Part shown: positions 44,071 to 50,985 of the stretch, piece by piece
Position numbering within the stretch: position 1 is the stretch's first letter
How the letters are laid out: each line of letters opens with the position of its first letter
Assembly (NCBI GenBank): GCA_049116335.1
Contig: JAGDYZ010000017.1
Span: forward strand, 1 to 64,000
DNA: 64,000 bases
Source of the DNA: CANMIH01 sp049116335
GTDB taxonomy: Bacteria; Pseudomonadota; Alphaproteobacteria; Rhodobacterales; Rhodobacteraceae
Direction of reading: 5' to 3'
The notes under the pieces: model-generated
Seen by the model: only the letters and a program-made list of their open reading frames with translations
Databases searched by the model: none
What the model was told of the DNA's origin: nothing
Translations under genes and position numbers: made by a program

Positions 44071-45384
44071 CGGGGCAGGTTTGAGGCAGCGCATGACTTT
44101 ATCCGGAAGTGTGCGGCCCCTGTCCGTTAGTACCAACACTCCGCCATCCGTTTGAAAATCGCTCCCGAAGTCGTCGGGCACAGGCGCGGCCAACGGCGCG
44201 ATGCCGACAACTTCAAACCGATCACTTGCCCGCACTTGCCCGGCTAACATGTCGCGAGACAGGTCTACTTTCGGGTCGATATCGTGCAAAAGCACCGGCA
44301 AATGACCATAATATTTGATCGCAATTTCATCGTCACGACTTAGCGCCCCGAACTGCACACCTGCGCCCATATCCCACCATCGAATGTGCTCGCGGCTTTT
44401 GAGTGTACCGGTCATTTGGTGAGCACTGTCAGCTGGTTGACCATTCAGATATAGCTCAGACACCGGAGGCGTCTGATTAGCCAGAAGGCCTAAGTAGGTT
44501 GGAAAACTGATGCTATCACGGGAGAAGGTCACATTTTGATACCAGCCCAGATCATTCATCAAATCCGCGCCTGAGCGATCGGATATCAGCATGATATTCA
44601 CGGGCTGCGGCAAATGCAGACCCGTGTCGCCCGGCGTGACCAGAAACGGCGCTTTGTGGGCCTGACATACATCCGCGACCAACGTTCGCGGCTCTGTTGG
44701 GATTGGGTGGGTGTTAAGCACAAAGAAATAGACAACGTTCGATGTCAGGAAGATCGCACCGGACACCACACCAACTTTGATCAACCGGTTGAAGATGGGT
44801 TTTTCGCTACGACGCCAAACATAGATCCCGGCCAAAAGAATGGAAACTGCGAGGGCAAATGCCCAGATATGCGCGGCGATGAAGGGAAGAACCACATCGA
44901 ACAGCTGTTGTCCAAGCGCTCCATAGATCAAGAACTGCCCAACGCCCAGCACCACCCCAAGCGCCGCCGCTAGGGCAAATTTTAGTCTTGGCATCCGCAT
45001 GGTGCCCGCCATAAATGGGGTCACCCAGGCGACGGGACCTAACAGCCGCGACACGACGACAAACACTATCCCGCGATCCTTCAGTGCGGTTTTCGCCCGC
45101 CGCCATGCTTTGTGTCGTTTTTGCGCTTTGAGATAGGGCAACGACATCCGCGCGCCATAGCGCGCGCCAATCAAATAGCTGGCCATATCGCCCAGCCAAG
45201 CAAACACCAAAACGATCAGCGCAGGCCACGGCGTGCCGCTGGAGGCAAAGGCGACCCCAGCCGCCAAAAACGCCACCTCACCAAAAATGAAGAATCCAAC
45301 CCCAATGAGCGTGTCGCAAAACGCAATGAGGGCCAACAGAGCCAGCCCGGTGAAACTGTCTAAGGTCGGTAAAATCTCAAACAT
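44056..45384 (-). CDS. DedA (VTT domain)-LssY fusion membrane protein
   Basis: The 442-aa protein has two parts. The N-terminal 200 residues are a DedA/VTT domain with reentrant helices and GEVAFLAAGVAFASSG, ending in a SRLLGPVAWVTPFMAGTMRM block typical of the family. The C-terminal 230 residues, after a further TM (about 205-225), match the LssY_C-like extracytoplasmic domain (VNIMLISDRSGADLMNDLGW, SFPTYLGLLAN). DedA proteins handle lipid scrambling and proton-dependent resistance. LssY comes from a Legionella secretion-linked cluster. The fusion could couple lipid flipping to a periplasmic enzyme. The gene lies 9 bp after the GT2 gene. Confidence 0.82.
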   Translation of the reverse strand: MFEILPTLDSFTGLALLALIAFCDTLIGVGFFIFGEVAFLAAGVAFASSGTPWPALIVLVFAWLGDMASYLIGARYGARMSLPYLKAQKRHKAWRRAKTALKDRGIVFVVVSRLLGPVAWVTPFMAGTMRMPRLKFALAAALGVVLGVGQFLIYGALGQQLFDVVLPFIAAHIWAFALAVSILLAGIYVWRRSEKPIFNRLIKVGVVSGAIFLTSNVVYFFVLNTHPIPTEPRTLVADVCQAHKAPFLVTPGDTGLHLPQPVNIMLISDRSGADLMNDLGWYQNVTFSRDSISFPTYLGLLANQTPPVSELYLNGQPADSAHQMTGTLKSREHIRWWDMGAGVQFGALSRDDEIAIKYYGHLPVLLHDIDPKVDLSRDMLAGQVRASDRFEVVGIAPLAAPVPDDFGSDFQTDGGVLVLTDRGRTLPDKVMRCLKPAPLTKL

Positions 45385-45393
45385 CGCCGCGCT

Positions 45394-46128
45394 CTATTTG
45401 TAGTGACCAAATTCATAGGGGATTTCTTGATTGCGCAATTCGCCTACAAAGAACCGTCGCATGTTGGCCCGCAGATAGGTCAGTCCGGTCGAAGCGAATC
45501 CGTCCTGCTCCAAGCGCCTGGGGTCAAAAAGAAATTTCTGATCCAGTACACCAATGGAGCGCCGATCAAGCTGATAGGCCTTAAGCGCGTAATTGCAATC
45601 CTCACACAGGTTTAGGCTTTCATCGAAACCGCCAATCTTTCGGTGCATATGCGACGTGGAAAACAGGCAGGCCCCAATTGCTGTGGGGAAAAACCACGAG
45701 GTCAGGCGAATACCTATGTTGAACCCGGCAAAGCCGAGCTTGTAATGCCAGGGCAATCCCTCGGCCGACATACCAAGAATGCCCACGCTGATCCCTGACT
45801 GATCCAGCTCGTCCATGGCATTTTGCAGGAAATCATGTGGTAAACGGGTATCTGCGTCCAGAAAAAGAATGCGTTGCCCTCGTGCCGCCAATGCACCTGT
45901 ATTACGCCCGCGACTGACCCCTCGGCCATCCATTTCGATAATGCGATAGGCTGGGAAACGCACCGAATTGCCTCGCGACACAGCAACCGTTCCATCCTCG
46001 CTTTGGCTATCCACATGGATGATCTCAAAATCCGCCCGTGTCTGCGCCGCCAGATCATCCAACAGGCGCGGAAGTCGGGATTCTTCGTTCAAAGTTATGA
46101 TGACAATGGAAAGTTTTGGGGCGGTCAT
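45394..46128 (-). CDS. Family 2 glycosyltransferase
   Basis: The 244-aa GT-A-fold enzyme begins KLSIVIITLNEESRLPRLL, with the nucleotide DxD-type motif LFLDADTRLPHDF and the acceptor region GGFDESLNLCEDCNYALKAY. A short hydrophobic stretch around residues 142-165 (GFNIGIRLTSWFFPTAIGACL) may associate it with the membrane. It is the first gene of the minus operon, with the DedA-LssY gene behind it, suggesting lipid-linked glycan work. Donor and acceptor are unknown. Confidence 0.9.
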   Translation of the reverse strand: MTAPKLSIVIITLNEESRLPRLLDDLAAQTRADFEIIHVDSQSEDGTVAVSRGNSVRFPAYRIIEMDGRGVSRGRNTGALAARGQRILFLDADTRLPHDFLQNAMDELDQSGISVGILGMSAEGLPWHYKLGFAGFNIGIRLTSWFFPTAIGACLFSTSHMHRKIGGFDESLNLCEDCNYALKAYQLDRRSIGVLDQKFLFDPRRLEQDGFASTGLTYLRANMRRFFVGELRNQEIPYEFGHYK

Positions 46129-46147
46129 GACGGGCTCCGATCTTGCG

Positions 46148-46209
46148 TTGTAAGCAAAATGGGAGCCTGCGCTTACACCTTGTTTGTGGGAGGCTTACAA
46201 TTTTGTAAG
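46148..46209 (-). promoter_or_regulatory. Copper-type operator box 1 with a flanking inverted repeat
   Basis: The main box (46194-46209) reads CTTACAAAATTGTAAG on the minus strand. It is nearly symmetric and lies 65 nt before the GT2 start. TGTAAGC (46149-46155) and GCTTACA (46171-46177) form an additional 7-bp inverted repeat, perhaps a weaker second site. Confidence 0.6.
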
Positions 46210-46397
46210 GGATTGAGAGTCTGATTTCCAACCCTGTCATTCCGGGGGGTAAACCAGAACGGAAAGCCCCGTTGCCTTCGGGGAATATGAGAAGGGGGCT
46301 ATGTCTGCCCGCTTAGGTGTTCCCAAAATGACTTACCCTCGACATCTGAGCGTGACGCAGAGCTTGGCCTGAGCCCAAAAATTTGGTTAGAGGGGGT

Positions 46398-47000
46398 ATG
46401 TCAAAATTATCTACAAAATCCGACATCATCGCGGAAACCCTCGCCGAAGAAATCATCCGAGGTGAGTTTCAACCAGGCGCGCGTCTGGGGCAAAATCACA
46501 TAGCGGAGCATTTCAACTGCAGCCACGTCCCCGTTCGTGAAGCGCTGCAACGGCTGGTTCAGGTGGAACTGGCCACTTCAGAGCCCCGCCGCGGGGTGCG
46601 CGTGGTCGAGCTGTCAGACAGTGATTATGCCGAAATCAAGGAGATGCGTCTGGCGCTGGAACCTCTCGCGCTGCGCCATGCGGTGAGCCGGTTTCAGCCA
46701 AAAAACATGGCCTATGCGCAGGAGTGTCGGGAGGCATGTGATCAGGCCCAGGACCCAATTGTCTGGGAAAAAGCCAATCGTGAGTTCCACATGGCCATTC
46801 TGGCGCCCTGTAACCTACCCCGGCTTTTGCGCCACATTGAGATCCTGCAGCGCCTGTCGGCTCAGCACTTCCACGCAATCTGGCGCCAAACTTGGGTCAG
46901 CCGACCGGATCGGGACCACGCGGCGATCCTCAATGCCATTGCCGAAGGCGACGCCGATACCGCAACCCGAGTTTTGCTGCGTCATCTATCTCGGGGGTGA
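46398..47000 (+). CDS. bioR: GntR-family regulator, probable BioR
   Basis: The 200-aa regulator has an N-terminal GntR winged helix (ETLAEEIIRGEFQPGARLGQ, then HVPVREALQRLVQVELA) and an FCD-like helical C-terminal domain. Its position directly before bioY and bioB, and the BioR-type box (TTATATATAA) in front of bioY, identify it as BioR, the biotin repressor described in alphaproteobacteria. The ATG at 46398 is preferred (AGAGGGGG before it). It probably also regulates itself. Confidence 0.85.
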   Translation: MSKLSTKSDIIAETLAEEIIRGEFQPGARLGQNHIAEHFNCSHVPVREALQRLVQVELATSEPRRGVRVVELSDSDYAEIKEMRLALEPLALRHAVSRFQPKNMAYAQECREACDQAQDPIVWEKANREFHMAILAPCNLPRLLRHIEILQRLSAQHFHAIWRQTWVSRPDRDHAAILNAIAEGDADTATRVLLRHLSRG

Positions 47001-47053
47001 TGCTATTTCTTTACTATATATATTTTGATGTCATCGTAATATGGGAATCGTTT

Positions 47054-47063
47054 TTATATATAA
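47054..47063 (+). promoter_or_regulatory. BioR operator (TTATMKATAA type) upstream of bioY
   Basis: TTATATATAA at 47054-47063 matches the published BioR consensus TTATMKATAA exactly (from memory). It ends just before the AAGGA ribosome-binding site of bioY. A BioR dimer there would block transcription or translation initiation of bioY-bioB. Confidence 0.72.
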
Positions 47064-47071
47064 AAGGAAAA

Positions 47072-47632
47072 ATGATGTCCCGGACCCCTACCCTCGCCGC
47101 GCCTTCGCTTGGCACTGCCGCCGCCAAAGTTGCAGCTGCTGTTGCGCTTCTCATTCTTTCGGCCAAAACAACAGTGCCCTTCTGGCCTGTCCCGATGACG
47201 ATGCAGGTGGCCGCCGTCTTTTTCATCGCAGGCCTGGGCGGTCTGCGGCTCGCCTCCGCCAGCTTGATGACTTATCTGTTCGCCGGAGCTCTTGGCCTGC
47301 CCGTCTTCGCTGGCACCCCTGAAAAAGGCATCGGCCTAGCCTATATGATCGGCACCACAGGTGGGTATCTGCTGGGGTTCTTGCTGGCGGCAACACTCGT
47401 CGGCTGGGCGCGAGATCGGTTTGGAAAAACTGTTGCGGTTGCATTGATGCCCGTCGGTCTGGGGATTGTATATGTCCTCGGCGCAGCTTGGCTGGCGCAG
47501 TTTGTGCCAGCGGATAAAGTGCTTGCCTATGGGGTAACACCGTTCTTGCTCGGCGATATGTGCAAGATTGCGCTGGCCGGCCTGTTGACCTTGGCCGCAC
47601 CGCAGGCCCTGCGCAACTTCGCAAAAGTCTGA
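47072..47632 (+). CDS. bioY: Biotin transporter BioY (ECF-type S component)
   Basis: At 186 aa, this inner-membrane protein has about six helices and family motifs VPFWPVPMTMQV, LTYLFAGALGLPVFAG-like stretches and GTTGGYLLGF. It binds biotin alone or with ECF energising proteins (BioMN), neither of which is seen nearby. The start is ATG at 47072 or 47075, with AAGGA 47064-47068. It lies downstream of a BioR box and 4 bp before bioB, so biotin uptake and synthesis are co-regulated. Confidence 0.93.
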   Translation: MMSRTPTLAAPSLGTAAAKVAAAVALLILSAKTTVPFWPVPMTMQVAAVFFIAGLGGLRLASASLMTYLFAGALGLPVFAGTPEKGIGLAYMIGTTGGYLLGFLLAATLVGWARDRFGKTVAVALMPVGLGIVYVLGAAWLAQFVPADKVLAYGVTPFLLGDMCKIALAGLLTLAAPQALRNFAKV

Positions 47633-47636
47633 CCAG

Positions 47637-48596
47637 ATGCTGGATCACTCCATCACTGCACCGTCAGATCTGGTGGATCGGGCAGAAGCGCTTTTGCGCC
47701 TGCCCCTCTTGCCTCTCATTCACGAAGCAGCCGAGATGCATCGACGCCATCACGATGTCGATGACATTCAGAAAGCCAGCTTGCTGAGCATCAAAACCGG
47801 CGGCTGCCCCGAAGATTGTGCCTATTGCCCGCAATCGGCCCATCATAAAGAGGTGGGGCTTCAAAAAGAGCATTTTCTGGATCCAGCCCAAGTTCTTGCC
47901 ATGGCCCAAGCGGCGAAAGCCGCCGGAGCCGAGCGGTTCTGCATGGGGGCGGCTTGGCGCAAGGTCCGCGATGGCGCTGAATTTGACGCCGTTCTGGACA
48001 TGGTCCGGGGTGTGCGGGCGCTCGGCATGGAGGCCTGCGTCACACTGGGCATGCTGGAACCGCATCACGCGACCGCGCTCGCTGAAGCGGGGCTGACGGC
48101 CTACAACCACAACCTCGACACAGGGCCCGAGTTCCATGCCGACATCATCGGTACTCGGACATATCGTGACCGGCTTGATACTCTGGCCCATGTGCGCGAT
48201 GCGGGCATTGGCATTTGTTGTGGCGGCATCATCGGCATGGGGGAAAGCCTGCGCGATCGCGCCGAAATGCTGGCTGTGCTGGCAGGGTTTGATCCGCAGC
48301 CAGACAGCGTACCCATCAATGCGCTGATCCCTGTCAAAGGCACGCCGCTCGGACATCTTGAGCGGGTGAAACCGGTTGAAATCTTACGCATGGTTGCCGC
48401 CGCGCGCGTCTTGATGCCCTGGGCTCGCATCCGGCTTTCGGCGGGGCGTGCGGGGTTTTCCATTGCAGATCAGATCCTGTGCTTCACGGCTGGAGCAAAC
48501 TCGATTTTCTATGGGGATGTGCTTTTGACGGCGCCAAACGCGGGCCTGTCTTTGGATCGAGAGCTGTTTGACACTTTGGCCGCAGTTGAAACCTGA
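47637..48596 (+). CDS. bioB: Biotin synthase
   Basis: The 319-aa radical SAM enzyme inserts sulfur into dethiobiotin to form biotin. The radical SAM triad is Cys57, Cys61 and Cys64 in GGCPEDCAYCPQS, and later Cys residues plus the terminal RLSAGRAG Arg belong to the [2Fe-2S] site. It starts 4 bp after bioY. The usual bioFDA genes are not adjacent. A degraded second bioB fragment lies at about 55.2 kb. Confidence 0.96.
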   Translation: MLDHSITAPSDLVDRAEALLRLPLLPLIHEAAEMHRRHHDVDDIQKASLLSIKTGGCPEDCAYCPQSAHHKEVGLQKEHFLDPAQVLAMAQAAKAAGAERFCMGAAWRKVRDGAEFDAVLDMVRGVRALGMEACVTLGMLEPHHATALAEAGLTAYNHNLDTGPEFHADIIGTRTYRDRLDTLAHVRDAGIGICCGGIIGMGESLRDRAEMLAVLAGFDPQPDSVPINALIPVKGTPLGHLERVKPVEILRMVAAARVLMPWARIRLSAGRAGFSIADQILCFTAGANSIFYGDVLLTAPNAGLSLDRELFDTLAAVET

Positions 48597-48722
48597 CCCG
48601 TGCAAACCGGCCAGCACGTAATGGACTGCCGTACAAGACAGCCCATCCGTCCGATCCAATCAGCGCTGCCACTCAGGCCGGGCAGCCATGTGCCCCACGA
48701 AAATAGACGCTATGTAATGAAG

Positions 48723-49724
48723 CTAGGATGCCGGTCGACGTAAGCTCTCTCGCAGGACCAATCGTACAGGCACGGTGATTTTTCCGCCTTCCTCACCGCT
48801 TTCCAATGACCAATCGAGACAGGCCTGCGAAATTTTTTCGATCGGTTGCCGGAACGTTGTGAGCTGATACGCCTCCCAACCGGCCTGAGCGATGTCATCA
48901 AATCCGATGACCGATAGGTCTTGAGGGATTTGCATCCCAAATCTCTGTCGCGCCACATCCATCACGCCGCAGGCAATGAGATCCGTGGTGCAGAACACCC
49001 CATCTGGTCGTGTACCCCTGCTGAATAGGTCGGTGCCGATTTCCAGACCAGACGCGTAGGTCGTCAGCCCCGATGTGCACCGCCGAACCGCAATGCCTCG
49101 GGCTTGCGCCGCTTTGAGAAATGACCGCTCACGCGCCAAAATACTTGCGGTTTGGGTGTCCGAGTTTGCCAAAGAGATCGTTTCGCATCCGGCGTTCAGA
49201 AGTGCGTTAAGCGCAATTTCCCCAACGGAATCGTTGTCAGGCAAAATATGTAGCGCATTGTCGATTTCGTCGGCCCTGTTGATAAGCACAAGTTTGATGC
49301 CATTGCTCTGGCAGGCTTCAGCGATGGATTGGTCCGGAGTTCCAGACAAAACGACGGCGGTTTCAGTGCGGAACCGGATGGCCTGCATCAGGGCGTCTTT
49401 TACCGAAGCATCCGACCCGTTTGTATTGATCAGCAGTGTCACTTTGCCCGCAGATTGAAACACTTCGGTCATGACTGAGAGCATCTCAGCACGGTGTGGC
49501 GTTTCAACCTCGGAGGCGATCAAGGCAACAATGCCGCTGTTTGCACTGTGTAGGCTACGCGCCAGATGATTGACCTGATATCCCAGTTCGGCGGCTGATT
49601 TCAGCACCAGTTCCCGTGTCTTAGCAGACACGCTGGCACCCGGGGTGAAGGTCCTTGATACGGAAACCCGGGACACTCCTGCATGTCTGGCAACATCCTG
49701 TGCGGTGACCTGATTCCGTTTCAT
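48723..49724 (-). CDS. LacI-family transcriptional regulator
   Basis: The 333-aa regulator has the LacI helix-turn-helix (TAQDVARHAGVSRVSVSR) and hinge helix (NHLARSLHSANSG), then a periplasmic-binding-protein-like sensor domain with DQSIAEACQ and VIGFDDIAQAGW. LacI proteins respond to sugars or sugar phosphates. It is divergent from an AfuA/FbpA-like transporter and two matching TGCAC-N4-GTACA operators lie in the shared 172-bp region, one immediately upstream of its own start, so it probably represses both itself and the transporter. Confidence 0.93.
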   Translation of the reverse strand: MKRNQVTAQDVARHAGVSRVSVSRTFTPGASVSAKTRELVLKSAAELGYQVNHLARSLHSANSGIVALIASEVETPHRAEMLSVMTEVFQSAGKVTLLINTNGSDASVKDALMQAIRFRTETAVVLSGTPDQSIAEACQSNGIKLVLINRADEIDNALHILPDNDSVGEIALNALLNAGCETISLANSDTQTASILARERSFLKAAQARGIAVRRCTSGLTTYASGLEIGTDLFSRGTRPDGVFCTTDLIACGVMDVARQRFGMQIPQDLSVIGFDDIAQAGWEAYQLTTFRQPIEKISQACLDWSLESGEEGGKITVPVRLVLRESLRRPAS

Positions 49725-49747
49725 TCTCGACTGCCGTTATCTATTTT

Positions 49748-49858
49748 TGCACGCGCGTACAGTGACGCACATGTTCAAGATTTGCAATATGCAACGGCTT
49801 TATGAAGGTTTCTTGACAGAATCTGAAACAGTTGATCTAAATAATGCACACGTGTACA
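49748..49858. promoter_or_regulatory. LacI operators and promoter for the transporter operon
   Basis: TGCACGCGCGTACA (49748-49761) and TGCACACGTGTACA (49845-49858) share TGCAC-N4-GTACA. A plus promoter has TTGACA at 49813-49818 and a -10-like TCTAAA/TAAATA around 49836-49843. The second operator lies immediately downstream of that -10, a classical repressing position; the first is 24 nt before the lacI start. Confidence 0.7.
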
Positions 49859-49896
49859 TTTTGGTGGATGCGTGCTCAATCTTGGAGGAGAGAGAA

Positions 49897-50913
49897 ATGT
49901 CGACAAAATTTGCCCTACTGGCAGGCTCCGCGCTGGTTGCTTCAGGTCTGGCTGCGCAGGCAGACGAGCTGAATCTCGTTTGCTCAGCGGACAATGCCGT
50001 TTGTGAGGCTCTGGTTGCGAAGTTCGAAAGCAAGGGGGACATTGACGTAAATATGATCCGCCTGTCGTCCGGCGAGGCCTATGCAAAAATCCGCGCCGAA
50101 GCCCGCAACCCGCAGATGGACCTGTGGTGGGGCGGCACAGGTGACCCACACCTGCAAGCGGCTGCAGATGACCTGACCGCGGAATACAAATCGGATATGC
50201 TTGCAGAGCTTCAGCCCTGGGCTGTTTCTCAAGCTGAAACCTCAGGGTATCGCACTGTCGGTGTCTACTCGGGTGCTCTTGGTTGGGGATACAACGCGGA
50301 AATTTTCGCAGCCAAGGGTATCGAAGGACCCAAATGCTGGGCAGACCTTCTGAACCCTGCTCTGGCTGATGAAATTCAAGTGGCTGACCCGAATTCCTCG
50401 GGCACGGCCTACACCGTTCTCGCCACTCTTGTTCAGCTGATGGGCGAGGAGGAAGCCTTTGAATACCTGATCAAGCTCGGCGACAACGTTTCGCAATACA
50501 CCAAATCTGGTTCGGCTCCGGTGAAATCGGCCGCGCGTGGTGAGGCGGGTCTGGGTATTGTGTTCATGCACGATGCTGTCAAACAGGCCGAGTCTGGATT
50601 CCCGATCGAAGTTGTCGCGCCCTGCGAAGGCACCGGCTATGAGATTGGCTCGATGTCGATCATTGCCGATGGTCCGAACCCAGAGGCGGCAAAGGTATTC
50701 TACGACTGGGTTCTGACACCAGAAGCCCAGAATATTATGCCCGGCGCTGGTGCGTTCCAGATCCCATCAAACAAGTCTTCGATCCTTCCAGAGGCCGCCC
50801 CAAAACTGGGCGACATCAATTTGATCGACTATGACTTCGCTCAATATGGCAGCTCTGAGCGCCGCAGCGGCCTTCTGGCACGCTGGGATCGCGAAGTTGG
50901 GGCACTGAAGTAA
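49897..50913 (+). CDS. ABC-transporter binding protein, AfuA/FbpA-like (family 1 iron/sugar-phosphate group)
   Basis: The 338-aa precursor has a signal peptide (ASGLAAQA, cleavage about residue 22). LVCSADNAVCEALVAKFES and MDLWWGGTGDPHLQAAADDL are typical of the extracellular solute-binding family 1 Fbp/Afu group. The tyrosine-rich iron-binding signature of FbpA is not evident, and AfuA homologues are known that bind hexose phosphates. With LacI control and a co-encoded inositol-monophosphatase-like enzyme, a sugar-phosphate or polyol-phosphate ligand is more likely than iron. The ATG at 49897 has GGAGGAGAG upstream. A strong stem-loop follows the stop. Confidence 0.88.
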   Translation: MSTKFALLAGSALVASGLAAQADELNLVCSADNAVCEALVAKFESKGDIDVNMIRLSSGEAYAKIRAEARNPQMDLWWGGTGDPHLQAAADDLTAEYKSDMLAELQPWAVSQAETSGYRTVGVYSGALGWGYNAEIFAAKGIEGPKCWADLLNPALADEIQVADPNSSGTAYTVLATLVQLMGEEEAFEYLIKLGDNVSQYTKSGSAPVKSAARGEAGLGIVFMHDAVKQAESGFPIEVVAPCEGTGYEIGSMSIIADGPNPEAAKVFYDWVLTPEAQNIMPGAGAFQIPSNKSSILPEAAPKLGDINLIDYDFAQYGSSERRSGLLARWDREVGALK

Positions 50914-50923
50914 TCTCGCTCAT

Positions 50924-50950
50924 TTGGGTGGGCGCAGAGCGCCCACCCAA
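50924..50950 (+). other. Perfect 12-bp stem-loop between binding protein and permease genes
   Basis: TTGGGTGGGCGC (50924-50935) pairs with GCGCCCACCCAA (50939-50950) around a 3-nt loop. No T-run follows, so it is not a normal terminator. Such stems often protect the upstream binding-protein message from 3' decay and lower permease expression. Confidence 0.65.
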
Positions 50951-50985
50951 CCAACGCGTATTCACGACAATCTGAAAGTTGCGGC

